DNA of 64,000 nucleotides from Pseudoalteromonas rubra (GTDB lineage Bacteria > Pseudomonadota > Gammaproteobacteria > Enterobacterales > Alteromonadaceae), in assembly GCF_001482385.1 (NCBI RefSeq), contig NZ_CP013611.1, positions 3,479,501 through 3,543,500 on the forward strand. The letters are read 5' to 3'. The translations under genes were made by a program, and so were the position numbers. Shown here piece by piece: positions 27,310-36,799 of this stretch (positions within the stretch are counted from its first letter, which is position 1; the number at the start of each line of letters is the position of its first letter). The notes under the pieces are model-generated. The model saw only the letters and a list, made by a program, of their open reading frames with translations, ran no database searches and had not been told where the DNA came from.

Positions 27310-28669
27310 AACCTGTCATAGTAACAAATTCTTCAGATCCCGTCGGGTGAATAGCCACAACTGAATCAAAGTCGGCTTTGGTTGCGCCCATCTTCATGGC
27401 AACGCCAAAGCCCTGGATCATTTCATCAACCGCGAAGCCGATGCCGTGCAGGCCAACGATTTTTTCGTTCTCACCGGCACACACCAGTTTCATTTTACAA
27501 GGCTGGCGGTGCTGGGTCACAGCTGTGTACATGGCTGCAAAGGTTGAGGTGTAGACCTTGATGTTGTCTTCACCGTACTGTGCAACAGCTTCTGGTTCGG
27601 TCAGGCCGATAGTGCCGATGGGCGGGTGGCTGAAGACCACAGTCGGGACCAGGTTGTAGTCCATTTTAGCGTTGGGCATTTCCGGGTTAAACAGGCGCTC
27701 GGCCAGCATACGACCGGCTTTTACTGCCACCGGCGTCAGCTCAATGCCGCCTTCCATGATGTCACCCAGGGCATAAATGCCAGACACTGAGGTGTTCTGG
27801 TATTCGTCTACTTTTACGTAGCCGCCGTCTGTGATGGCCACATCGGTGGCAGCCAGATTGATTTTATCAGTCACTGGCTCACGACCAATGGCCCAGATCA
27901 CTTGCTCAACTGTGTGTGACTCGCCGTTTGCCAGGTGCAAAGTGACGCTGCCGTCGTCGTTCTTGCTCAGCGACTTAGGCGTGCTGTGGGTGTGCAGGGT
28001 TGGCCCTTCTTTGTCCATTACCTCGGTAAGGGTGTCAATCAGGATAGGATCAAAGTTGCGCAGTGGGGCATGCTTACGCACGAACAGGTGTGTGTCTGTG
28101 CCAAGGCTGTGTAATACGCCCGCCAGCTCAACGGCAATATAGCCTGCGCCAATCACGGCCACGCTCTTAGGCTGTGCCTTAAGCTCAAAGAAGTCATTAG
28201 AATCAATGCCCAGCTCAGCGCCCGGGATATTCGGAATCGACGGGCGACCGCCTACGGCGATACAGATGTGGTCGGCGGTGTAGTGTTCGCCATTGACTTC
28301 AACTGTGTTGTTATCAATGAATTTGGCAAAGCCATTGATCACAGTGACGCCATTGCTGGCCAGATATTTGTTATAACCCTGGTGGATGCGGCCAATGTAG
28401 GCTTCGCGGCTTTCAACCAGTTTGCCCCAGTTGAAGTCTTTAACTTCTACGTCAAAGCCATAATCCGGTGCATACAGTTTAATGGCTTCGGCTACTTGTG
28501 CGCCATGCCACATGACTTTTTTGGGCACGCAGCCCACGTTTACACAGGTGCCACCCATATGTTTGGCTTCGATAAGGGCGACTTTTGCGCCACGCATTGC
28601 TGCCCGGTTGGCCGAGGCAATACCACCGCTTCCGCCACCGATGGCGATATAATCAAAATGTTGTGCCAT
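27308..28669 (-). CDS. gorA: Glutathione-disulfide reductase
   Basis: NADPH-dependent flavoenzyme that regenerates glutathione in the cytosol. Length 453 residues is normal. FAD motif GGGSGG in [15 protein letters not shown], redox-active CVNVGC (residues about 43-48), NADPH-binding [11 protein letters not shown], and the C-terminal catalytic HPTGSEEF are all present. Ends FVTMTG, like E. coli Gor. Divergent from prlC. The end of the gene is the boundary of the accessory island, which appears not to have damaged it. Confidence 0.97.
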   Translation of the reverse strand: MAQHFDYIAIGGGSGGIASANRAAMRGAKVALIEAKHMGGTCVNVGCVPKKVMWHGAQVAEAIKLYAPDYGFDVEVKDFNWGKLVESREAYIGRIHQGYNKYLASNGVTVINGFAKFIDNNTVEVNGEHYTADHICIAVGGRPSIPNIPGAELGIDSNDFFELKAQPKSVAVIGAGYIAVELAGVLHSLGTDTHLFVRKHAPLRNFDPILIDTLTEVMDKEGPTLHTHSTPKSLSKNDDGSVTLHLANGESHTVEQVIWAIGREPVTDKINLAATDVAITDGGYVKVDEYQNTSVSGIYALGDIMEGGIELTPVAVKAGRMLAERLFNPEMPNAKMDYNLVPTVVFSHPPIGTIGLTEPEAVAQYGEDNIKVYTSTFAAMYTAVTQHRQPCKMKLVCAGENEKIVGLHGIGFAVDEMIQGFGVAMKMGATKADFDSVVAIHPTGSEEFVTMTG

Positions 28670-28922
28670 GCTTTAATCTCTATAAATGCTGATAAATGGC
28701 CCTAGCTTAACACTATATCTGCCGGGGCAAAGTCTGGTGGGATGAATTTTTCCGATGATAGCCATCGCTTTTTCCGATGGCACTGTGATGCCGCACGTGA
28801 CCAGAGAGGGCGATGTCCTGAGGCGGTCCTGTTTAATTTGTCAGGATTGACCGGGGAGCCTTGTTTTTTGTCAGGAAACACCCCAAATATATGAGATAAG
28901 CAAAGATCAACAGAGAGGCGTT

Positions 28923-30968
28923 ATGACTAACCCGTTAATTGGCATGGAAGGCTTGCCACCGTTTTCACAAATCAAACCAGAACATGTTGTAGAAGCACTT
29001 AAACAGGCGATTGCGCACTGCCGTGATACCATAGATACGGTGCTCAAAAACGATGCATATAGCTGGGAAAACCTGGTTTTGCCGCTCGAAGAAGCCGATG
29101 ACAAACTATCTCGTATGTGGTCGCCGGTGTCGCACATGCACTCGGTTGTTAACAACGACGCTTTGCGCCAGGCCTATGATGCCTGTCTGCCGCTGATCTC
29201 AGAATACAGCACCTATGTTGGTCAGCATCAGGGGCTTTATGGAGCCTATAAATCATTGAAAGACTCTGACACCTTTGCAGCGCTAAGCACGGCACAGCAA
29301 AAAACCATCAATAATGCACTGCGCGACTTCCAGTTGTCGGGCATCGCACTGGCCCCTGAGCAGCAACAGCGTTACGGCGAGATCAGCGCGCGTTTATCTG
29401 AGCTGGCAGCGAAGTTTGGTAACAATGTGATGGATGCCACTCAAGCCTGGACTAAGCATGTGACCGATGAAGCAGAATTGTCTGGTTTACCTGAATCCGC
29501 ATTGGCGCTGGCAGCACACACGGCACAGAGTAAAGAGCTGGAAGGCTGGTTATTTACCCTAGATATTCCATCGTATCTGCCAGTGATGACTTATGCGGAC
29601 AACCGCTCGTTGCGTGAAGACATGTATCGTGCTTTTGTAACTCGCGCGTCAGATCAGGGTCCGAATGCCAAAGAATTTGATAACTCAGAGATCATGCGTG
29701 AGGAGCTGGCTCTGCGTTATGAACTGGCGCAGTTGCTGGGCTTTGACAGTTATGCAGATAAATCACTGGCCACTAAAATGGCGCAGTCACCAGAGCAAGT
29801 CTTTGCCTTTTTAAATGACCTGGCGTTGCATGCCAAGCCACAGGCAGAGAAAGAGCTGGCCGAACTGAAAGCATTTGCAGAAAAAGAGCATGGGGCCACT
29901 GAGCTGGCCGCATGGGACTACGGTTACTATGGCGAAAAGCTAAAACAAGCTAAATACGCTATTTCTGATGAGCTATTACGTCCTTACTTCCCGGCAGATA
30001 CCGTATTAAAAGGTTTGTTCGAAACCGTTAACCGTCTGTTTGGTATTAAGGTCACAGAGGTTCAGGATTTCGATACTTATCATCCTGATGTGCGTTTTTT
30101 CGCTATCCATGATGCGCAAGATACATTGCGCGGCCATTTCTATCTGGACCTGTATGCCCGCGAACACAAGCGTGGCGGCGCCTGGATGGACGACTGCATG
30201 GGCCGTAAGGTACGCGCCAGCGGTGAGTTGCAAACACCCGTTGCTTATCTGGTGTGTAACTTCAACAAAGCGGTCGGTGATAAACCGGCGTTGTTTACGC
30301 ACTATGAAGTCACAACATTATTCCATGAGTTTGGTCATGGTATTCATCATATGCTGACTCAGGTCGATGCTGCACCGGTTGCGGGTATCAACGGGGTTGC
30401 CTGGGACGCGGTAGAATTGCCAAGCCAGTTCCTGGAAAACTGGTGCTACGAGGAAGAGGCGCTGGCCTTTATTTCTGGCCACCATGAGACTGGCGAGCCG
30501 TTGCCAAAAGCACTGCTCGACAAACTGCTGGCAGCGAAAAACTTCCAGTCCGCGATGCAGATGCTGCGTCAGCTGGAGTTCTCTTTGTTTGATTTCCATA
30601 TTCACAGCGATTTTGATGCAGATAAACCGTGTCAGATCCAGCAAACACTGAATGCCGTTCGCGAAAAAACAGCGGTTGTAAAAGCGCCGGAATTTAATCG
30701 CTTCCAGCACAGCTTTAGCCATATTTTTGCAGGTGGTTATAGCGCAGGTTATTACTCTTATAAGTGGGCTGAAGTCCTGTCTGCGGATGCATTCTCCCGG
30801 TTTGAAGAAGAAGGGATTTTCAATCGCCAGACAGGTGCGGACTTTATGCTGCATATTCTGGAGAAGGGCGGCTCAGAAGAGCCAATGGCTTTGTTTACCC
30901 GTTTCCGTGGTCGTGAGCCAAGTGTAGACGCACTGCTGCGTCACAGTGGAATCGAAAAAGCAGCATAA
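28923..30968 (+). CDS. prlC: Oligopeptidase A
   Basis: M3-family zinc metallopeptidase, 681 residues, which degrades short cytosolic peptides and cleaved signal peptides. The zinc motif HEFGHGIHH is present, followed by the conserved downstream Glu (WDAVELPSQFLENW). The N-terminus NPLIGMEGLPPFSQIKPEHV is typical of the family. An AGAGAGG site precedes the ATG. A strong terminator follows at 31030-31062. Confidence 0.97.
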   Translation: MTNPLIGMEGLPPFSQIKPEHVVEALKQAIAHCRDTIDTVLKNDAYSWENLVLPLEEADDKLSRMWSPVSHMHSVVNNDALRQAYDACLPLISEYSTYVGQHQGLYGAYKSLKDSDTFAALSTAQQKTINNALRDFQLSGIALAPEQQQRYGEISARLSELAAKFGNNVMDATQAWTKHVTDEAELSGLPESALALAAHTAQSKELEGWLFTLDIPSYLPVMTYADNRSLREDMYRAFVTRASDQGPNAKEFDNSEIMREELALRYELAQLLGFDSYADKSLATKMAQSPEQVFAFLNDLALHAKPQAEKELAELKAFAEKEHGATELAAWDYGYYGEKLKQAKYAISDELLRPYFPADTVLKGLFETVNRLFGIKVTEVQDFDTYHPDVRFFAIHDAQDTLRGHFYLDLYAREHKRGGAWMDDCMGRKVRASGELQTPVAYLVCNFNKAVGDKPALFTHYEVTTLFHEFGHGIHHMLTQVDAAPVAGINGVAWDAVELPSQFLENWCYEEEALAFISGHHETGEPLPKALLDKLLAAKNFQSAMQMLRQLEFSLFDFHIHSDFDADKPCQIQQTLNAVREKTAVVKAPEFNRFQHSFSHIFAGGYSAGYYSYKWAEVLSADAFSRFEEEGIFNRQTGADFMLHILEKGGSEEPMALFTRFRGREPSVDALLRHSGIEKAA

Positions 30969-31029
30969 TCGCCCCTATGCTGGTGGCGTTTTGAACATTT
31001 GTTCCCCGCGTGTCACCAGCGCCGACTCA

Positions 31030-31062
31030 AAAACACCACATAAGTACGTTGTGTGGTGTTTT
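31030..31062 (+). terminator. prlC terminator
   Basis: Perfect 11-bp stem AAAACACCACA / TGTGGTGTTTT with an 11-nt loop, with T-rich 3' end. Confidence 0.85.
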
Positions 31063-31127
31063 CCATTCGCAAATTAGACAGTTCACGCTATGCTGTTCTA
31101 AAGAACAAACCTTGTAGGGAATGCTGC

Positions 31128-32267
31128 ATGAGCAATCTAGTACTGGCCATTGACGACGATAAACTGGTACATCACATTGTTGAACAATCTTTACTGCACA
31201 GCTGCAAAGTCATCCATGCCTACAGTGGCGAAGAAGGGCTGGAAATGGCAGCACAGCAGCGCCCGGATATTATTTTACTCGATATTGAAATGCCAGGCCC
31301 TTCTGGGTTTGAGGTGTGTGAGCGACTCAAAGCCAACCCTCAGTTGTGCGATATCCCGGTGATGTTCTTATCTTCAAAAAGTGCCACCTCTGAGCGCATG
31401 CGTGGCTACAACGCCGGTGGCGCCGACTACATTGTCAAACCCTTCGACAGCGATGAAATGCTGGCCCGTATTAAAGTACTCGATGAGTATCGCCGTCAAT
31501 CACTCAAGTTGAAGCAGGATGTTCAGAAAGCGCAAATCACCGCCGAGATTGCCATGTCGGATTCGGGTGATATGGGCCGCATTATGCGTTACGTAGGCCA
31601 GTCCTATCATGCCCATGACCTGAATACGCTGTCTGAGTATTTCTTTGAGTTTTTTGTGCCTTTGCAACTGCAGGTTGCCGTCGCATTTTGGTATCACGAC
31701 AGTGAAGTTTTTTATTCTCAGGAGGGTGCTATCCAGCCTTTGGAGCAGGAACTGCTTGAGAAACACTGTGGTGGTGACCGGTTTGTCGATTTTGGCCGTC
31801 GCACCATTATTAACTACCCCAAAGTCTCACTGCTGATCAAAAACATGCCAACTGATGATGTGGGTTTGTACGGGCGTTACAAAGATCTGTTGCCACATAT
31901 ACTGGAAGCCACCAATGCAAAAATCAAAGATATGGAGGTCAGTGAAGTCGCGCTCACTAAAGTGGAGCAAATTGGTCTGGCATTTGAAGAGCTGAGCGAT
32001 CAGCTGGGCGAGGTGGCCACAGCATATAATGACAAACTGAGTCAATTTTCTGATTATGTGAGTGACGTACAGGCCAATGGTAAACAAGCTGAAGTAAAGC
32101 AGTTGTATGAGCACTTTTCATTGATCAATGATGACTTTTCGATTATCCGCTACAAGTTAGGAGAGATCACAGAAGTACGCCATGAGCTGATCCAGAGCCT
32201 CAACCAGATGGCCAAACCCTGGAGCGAGGAAGATGTGCCCGCTCAGACCGATATTGAATTGTTTTAA
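31128..32267 (+). CDS. Response regulator with uncharacterised output region
   Basis: A 379-residue protein. Residues 1-120 are a receiver domain: acidic pocket D9-D11, phosphorylated D52 (LLDIEMPG), and the lysine in DYIVKPFD near 102. Residues about 125-379 match no DNA-binding or enzymatic output domain I recognise, and contain helical segments that may be coiled coils (about 275-360). It may act through protein contacts. Start ATG at 31128 has TAGGGA seven bases upstream. The longer in-frame extension to 31053 encodes a non-conserved cysteine-rich leader and was rejected. No kinase gene is adjacent. Confidence 0.85.
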   Translation: MSNLVLAIDDDKLVHHIVEQSLLHSCKVIHAYSGEEGLEMAAQQRPDIILLDIEMPGPSGFEVCERLKANPQLCDIPVMFLSSKSATSERMRGYNAGGADYIVKPFDSDEMLARIKVLDEYRRQSLKLKQDVQKAQITAEIAMSDSGDMGRIMRYVGQSYHAHDLNTLSEYFFEFFVPLQLQVAVAFWYHDSEVFYSQEGAIQPLEQELLEKHCGGDRFVDFGRRTIINYPKVSLLIKNMPTDDVGLYGRYKDLLPHILEATNAKIKDMEVSEVALTKVEQIGLAFEELSDQLGEVATAYNDKLSQFSDYVSDVQANGKQAEVKQLYEHFSLINDDFSIIRYKLGEITEVRHELIQSLNQMAKPWSEEDVPAQTDIELF

Positions 32268-32349
32268 CTTGTTCAGGCACAGACACAAAGATTTCATAAC
32301 CGGGATGATCCAGATATAATCTCCGCGTTACTATTTGCGGAGCCTGCTG

Positions 32350-33105
32350 TTGATCATCCACACCCCTTTTGCCGAAAACCGACCTTATCTTGCGCGTATA
32401 GAGCAGCAGTTTGCACTGCATGACTGGCAACAGGCCAATCCTAATTTTCGTCTGACTTATGATGAAGCGGGTTTGCAGTTGCTAAAACTGGATGAGCCAA
32501 AGCTCGGTGGCATACGGGTAGACTTTGTCACGGGGGCCAGTGCGCACCGTCGTAAGTTTGGCGGTGGTAAAGGGCAGGCTATTGCCAAGGCGGTGGGGCT
32601 CAATAAAGGGGCGACCCCTGTGGTACTCGATGCAACCGCAGGGCTGGGACGCGATGCCTTTGTACTGGCTGCGTTGGGTTGCGAAGTGATATTACACGAA
32701 CGCCACCCGGTGGTGGCCGCCTTGCTGTTTGACGGTCTGGAGCGCGCTTACCAGGATAGTGAAATCGGCAGCTGGATGCAGCAAAATATGCGGATGATCT
32801 TTGGTTCCAGCCATGACTTGTTAGCGCAAAGTGCGTTAAATCCGGACGTTGTTTATCTGGATCCTATGTTTCCGCATCGAGAGAAATCCGCTCAGGTTAA
32901 AAAAGAAATGCGGGTGTTCCAGTCTCTGGTAGGGGGAGATGCCGACGCCGATGCCTTATTGCCATTCGCATATGCACTGGCCACCAAGCGGGTCGTGGTT
33001 AAACGCCCGGATTATGCGCCTTTCCTGAACGAGCAAAAACCCAGTATGCAGATAGAGACCAAAAAGAATCGTTTTGATGTTTATGTTAAAGCTGCGATGA
33101 AATAG
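32350..33105 (+). CDS. rsmJ: 16S rRNA (guanine-1516 N2)-methyltransferase
   Basis: SAM-dependent methyltransferase of small-subunit rRNA, about 251 residues. Signature segments are [21 protein letters not shown] (SAM binding), [12 protein letters not shown] and [10 protein letters not shown] (catalytic motif). C-terminal [11 protein letters not shown] is family-typical. The start is probably TTG at 32350, seven bases after GGAG; a TTG at 32335 lies within the ribosome site and is less likely. Housekeeping gene, monocistronic. Confidence 0.93.
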   Translation: MIIHTPFAENRPYLARIEQQFALHDWQQANPNFRLTYDEAGLQLLKLDEPKLGGIRVDFVTGASAHRRKFGGGKGQAIAKAVGLNKGATPVVLDATAGLGRDAFVLAALGCEVILHERHPVVAALLFDGLERAYQDSEIGSWMQQNMRMIFGSSHDLLAQSALNPDVVYLDPMFPHREKSAQVKKEMRVFQSLVGGDADADALLPFAYALATKRVVVKRPDYAPFLNEQKPSMQIETKKNRFDVYVKAAMK

Positions 33106-33137
33106 TGCTATGTGCGCTTAACTTTTTGTGTCTTTCA

Positions 33138-33297
33138 GTTATCCCACATTGGATGTGGGGACTACTTAACGGTAACACGGAGAGTCAGTCTTTTACTCAT
33201 TGATTGTACTCGCCTTAGTCATCCCGCACTTGATGTGGGACCTGCTAAAAGGCAACTTGGGAATTAAACCTTTCGCTCATTGATTGCAATCAGCCCT
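33138..33297. repeat. Two tandem copies of an 80-bp intergenic repeat
   Basis: Copies at 33138-33217 and 33218-33297. Each begins with a short hairpin (ATCCCACATTGGATGTGGGG; ATCCCGCACTTGATGTGGGA) and ends near TCATTGATTG(T/C)A. The copies have diverged in their centres. The rest of the 480-bp gap (33106-33588) shows no gene. It looks like an extragenic palindromic element. Confidence 0.6.
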
Positions 33298-33588
33298 TCA
33301 ACCCGGGTTTTATCCGAACAATTTTTTGCTTATGTATGGCTAATAAAAAAGCTGAAAATAGAAAAGCCACCACCCTGTTTTGTGCTAAGAAAGGTTTTTA
33401 TAGCATCGAAAGAGTCTGAAATTGACCATTCTGAGCGGGCTGTCATCTGCATGAAGTAAAGTTCCTGTAAAAGGTAGAGAATTCTCCTACGCCAAAAGTA
33501 TGTTTTTAAAATCAGCTGGCTATTTTCTGAGCAATCTACATCAAACTGTCATAAAACATTAATAGTCTACGCCCGAATTTGAATCAAT

Positions 33589-35529
33589 ATGGCTGTAGTA
33601 TCTATGCGTGTTTCTACCTTTACCCGGCTGCTTGCCGTGTTACTGGCTTTGGCCAGTATCGTGCTGGCTGCCACTTTGTTTTGGGCCAGTCAGGTCTTTA
33701 GTGAATTAGATAAACAAAACAACGCTTATGTTACGCTGAAAAACACCATACTGATCGATTTAGCTGGTACGATCGAAGACTATCTGAGCAGTGGCGATAG
33801 CCAGGAGCTCAGTGAAGCCAGCGGACAAATCGCGCAACTTAAACAGCAGCAATTGACAGCGTTGCCTTCAACCCTTGCCAGCGATATGACCAGCCAGCTT
33901 GATGCACTCGATGCGGACATCAATGGCAAATATCGCGCGCTGGGCAAGCTGTCTGGCAATGAAATGGCATTACTGGACAACGCCATCAGGCAGATGTCAG
34001 GCTCGGCGTCATCACTAATGAGTTACACCGCCAAAGCCCCTGAACATCCGCTGGCACCGCGTTACTATGCACTGGCTTCAGACTATTATGGTGAAGTGAC
34101 CAACCTGAGCATTTACACCTACCAGCTCGTGATCCACTTTGAACAGCAAACACGTCAGAACCTGATGAACAGTGTGCGTCGTCTTCAGGAGCTGGCGCAA
34201 CAAATCGATCGCCTTGGCAATCTGGGCGTCATGAGTGAAATTGATGAAGATGAGCTGTTCCTGGGCGCGGAAGCTGAAGATCTGGCTTTAGAGATTAAGG
34301 CTGAGCTGAACAGCTGGCCCAAACGCTTTAGCCGCGATCTGGAAAACACCCTGGCCCAGGCCGAGCAGCGCCAGCAGGGTATGGCACAATTAAGAGGTGA
34401 TATTAAGGACATTTCAGCACTGGTGCTGAGCGCGGAAGTGGCACTGCAAGCTGAGCAGAATTCACTGAAGAAAAACGTATTTACTATTTTTGGTGTGGCG
34501 ATCGGCTTACTGGTGCTATTGGCCATTGCCGTTTACATCGTCCAGTTTAGCCAAGTACTGACGCCACTGCGCCAATTACGTAATGGCTTTGCGTTCCTGA
34601 TAGAGAGTAATGAGCTGAAAAACATCGACAGCCAGAATGCCAATACCGAAATCGGTGAAATCGCCAGTTACTTTAACCAACTGATTGAACGTCAGCGCGG
34701 TGAAGCCGAGGAGCGAGAGCAAATGCTGGCGGTGATCAATGACTTTATGCAGGATATGAACACCAACCTGGCCAGTATCAGTGAACTTGCTGAGACCACC
34801 TCAACACAGGTAGAGCAAAACCAGGACCAGCTGGATGAGATCAAGGCGTTGGGCCTGGAAGCCAGCGAAATCAACCAACAGGTATCTGATAATGCGGGTG
34901 AAACCTTCTCTGCGATGAAGCAAAGTGTCGGTTACGCTGAGTCGATGTTAAGCGCAAGTTCCAGCACACAACAACGGGTTGAGCAAGGCTTGTCCAGCCT
35001 TAATGAGCTGCTCAATGGCGTTGCCGATGTGGGCAAAGTGATCGAAATGATCCGCACCATTGCAGAACAAACCAATTTGCTGGCACTGAACGCCGCCATT
35101 GAATCTGCGCGTGCGGGTGAGCATGGACGTGGGTTTGCTGTGGTGGCCGATGAGGTACGTAAGCTGGCGCAACAAACGCAGGATTCACTCTCTGACATCA
35201 ATGAACAACTGAATATTCTCAGCGATAACTCAAGCAAAGTGTCTTCACAGATCAGCGCTCTGGCTGATGAAGCGCAGCAACAGACTGAGCATGCTCAGGA
35301 GTTAAAGGGGAACTCTGAAGGCGTCGCAGAGCGCGCACAAAGTGCCAGTCAGGTTGCCGAGCATGCCATGGAGCTGGCGCAGCAGCAAAGTACATTGGTC
35401 GATAACTTCAGCAGCGCAATGGCCACGATGAAGCTGCAGGTGAATGGCTCTAACCAGCAGGTACGTGATATTCAGCACAGCCTGCAGGAACAAATGGCCA
35501 AGATCCGTGAGAGCATCGGAATTCGATAA
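33589..35529 (+). CDS. Methyl-accepting chemotaxis protein
   Basis: A 646-residue receptor. TM1 residues about 12-33, periplasmic sensing region about 34-297 (helical, no domain recognised), TM2 about 298-322, HAMP about 323-375 and a cytoplasmic signalling domain with the conserved hairpin tip [35 protein letters not shown] split across the CheA/CheW contact. Ligand unknown. The start may be ATG 33589 or 33604; neither has a strong ribosome site. A hairpin at 35556-35583 follows. Confidence 0.93.
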   Translation: MAVVSMRVSTFTRLLAVLLALASIVLAATLFWASQVFSELDKQNNAYVTLKNTILIDLAGTIEDYLSSGDSQELSEASGQIAQLKQQQLTALPSTLASDMTSQLDALDADINGKYRALGKLSGNEMALLDNAIRQMSGSASSLMSYTAKAPEHPLAPRYYALASDYYGEVTNLSIYTYQLVIHFEQQTRQNLMNSVRRLQELAQQIDRLGNLGVMSEIDEDELFLGAEAEDLALEIKAELNSWPKRFSRDLENTLAQAEQRQQGMAQLRGDIKDISALVLSAEVALQAEQNSLKKNVFTIFGVAIGLLVLLAIAVYIVQFSQVLTPLRQLRNGFAFLIESNELKNIDSQNANTEIGEIASYFNQLIERQRGEAEEREQMLAVINDFMQDMNTNLASISELAETTSTQVEQNQDQLDEIKALGLEASEINQQVSDNAGETFSAMKQSVGYAESMLSASSSTQQRVEQGLSSLNELLNGVADVGKVIEMIRTIAEQTNLLALNAAIESARAGEHGRGFAVVADEVRKLAQQTQDSLSDINEQLNILSDNSSKVSSQISALADEAQQQTEHAQELKGNSEGVAERAQSASQVAEHAMELAQQQSTLVDNFSSAMATMKLQVNGSNQQVRDIQHSLQEQMAKIRESIGIR

Positions 35530-35555
35530 TCGTTGCGGTCACTGAGTTAACTTAT

Positions 35556-35583
35556 CTGCTCGCCTGACGTGTTAAGCGAGCAG
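35556..35583 (+). terminator. Hairpin downstream of the chemotaxis receptor
   Basis: Perfect 8-bp stem CTGCTCGC / GCGAGCAG, 12-nt loop; the T-run lies only some bases downstream, so efficiency is uncertain. Confidence 0.5.
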
Positions 35584-35668
35584 AAGCTCTGGCTATTCTT
35601 TTCTGGTAAGTCGCCGGATCTTTGTTAATACTTGCCAATGCATGATGGAAAAGTAAGGACAGCACACA

Positions 35669-36676
35669 ATGAATTGGCTAGCCAAAGCGCTGACTGCGGG
35701 CGTGCTCGCCGTGAGCGTCGGGTCAGGCTTGATTGCCTGTACTGACAGTACCCAGCTGGGCGACCCTGATTTCACACCCCAGAATACCGAACGGCGTTTC
35801 TCAGCAGATAACAGCCCATTGGTATTGTTCGATGAGGCACACCATAACTTTCTGACTATGCATGGCCGCTACCGGGCTTTCACTCAGGTATTGCAAAGCG
35901 ATGGTTACACCGTGAAAGGCAGCAGTCAGCCTTTTAGCACAACACACTTAAACCAGGCCGATATCCTTGTCATAGCCAATGCGCTGGACCGTCACCGCAC
36001 AGACTGGAGTCCCCCCTTTGGTAAGGCGTTTACTGCGCAAGAGGTGAGCGCGGTTATCGGCTGGATAGAGCAGGGCGGATCGCTGTTTTTAGTGGCAGAT
36101 CATACGCCGTTTCCCCGCGTGATCGACAATCTGACGGCAGCACTGGGTGTTGAATTCAGTCATGGTCATGTGGGTGAAGCGCAGTTTAATACCGCTGATA
36201 ATACTCTCGCACAACATGCGATTACGCTGGCCGTGGTGCCCGCACTGAGAACTTTGCCCGGTGGGATGTCTATGACCGGGTTTGGCGTAACCAGTGCGGT
36301 TGGTGGGGCAGTATCTGCCGCAGCAGAGCAATCAACAGGTCAAATCGAGCGGGTGCGCTCTTTTGGCGGATCGGCGTTTAAAGTACCACAAAGTGCAGTC
36401 TCATTACTGACGCTTGGCCCAGGTAAGATAGCTGTGACACCAGAGATCCCCTTTCAAATCACAGCCGACATTCCTCGTGTGGATGTTGCTGGCTGGAGCC
36501 AGGGCGCCGTATTCGAGTTTGGGAAAGGCCGCGTTGCGGTATTTGCAGAAGGCATGATGTTCTCCTCTCAGGTTGATAGCAAAAGTGGCAAAAAATATGG
36601 TCTGGCTTCTCCCGGTGCCGAGCACAACGAGGGGTTTTTACTGAATGTGATGCACTGGCTGGCCCGTGCTGAGTAA
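35669..36676 (+). CDS. Lipoprotein with DUF4350-like domain
   Basis: A 335-residue protein. N-terminal signal peptide with lipobox LIAC (cysteine at about residue 24) predicts lipid attachment; the +2 residue is Thr, so an outer-membrane destination is likely. The body has a ThuA/DUF4350-like alpha/beta core, with PLVLFDEAHHN at the first strand, ILVIANAL, and the strand-turn GGSLFLVADHTPF, ending KGRVAVFAEGMMF and GFLLNVMHWL. DUF4350 proteins are non-enzymatic or unknown; no catalytic triad is obvious. Its start has AAGTAAGGA nearby. Single gene. Confidence 0.7.
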   Translation: MNWLAKALTAGVLAVSVGSGLIACTDSTQLGDPDFTPQNTERRFSADNSPLVLFDEAHHNFLTMHGRYRAFTQVLQSDGYTVKGSSQPFSTTHLNQADILVIANALDRHRTDWSPPFGKAFTAQEVSAVIGWIEQGGSLFLVADHTPFPRVIDNLTAALGVEFSHGHVGEAQFNTADNTLAQHAITLAVVPALRTLPGGMSMTGFGVTSAVGGAVSAAAEQSTGQIERVRSFGGSAFKVPQSAVSLLTLGPGKIAVTPEIPFQITADIPRVDVAGWSQGAVFEFGKGRVAVFAEGMMFSSQVDSKSGKKYGLASPGAEHNEGFLLNVMHWLARAE

Positions 36677-36799
36677 ACCAGAACATCCTCATGCTTAACT
36701 TTGCTGCGCCAATTTGTGTGCTTATTTTGCAGCGACTATCTTTAACTAAGGTGGTCGTATAACACCGTAAACAGTGAATATTGCAAAGCAGGAGCCACA

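Noticed and set aside
31053..31127. N-terminal extension of the response regulator
   Set aside because: Cysteine-rich leader lacks a ribosome site and covers the terminator of prlC; ATG 31128 has TAGGGA and begins the receiver fold.
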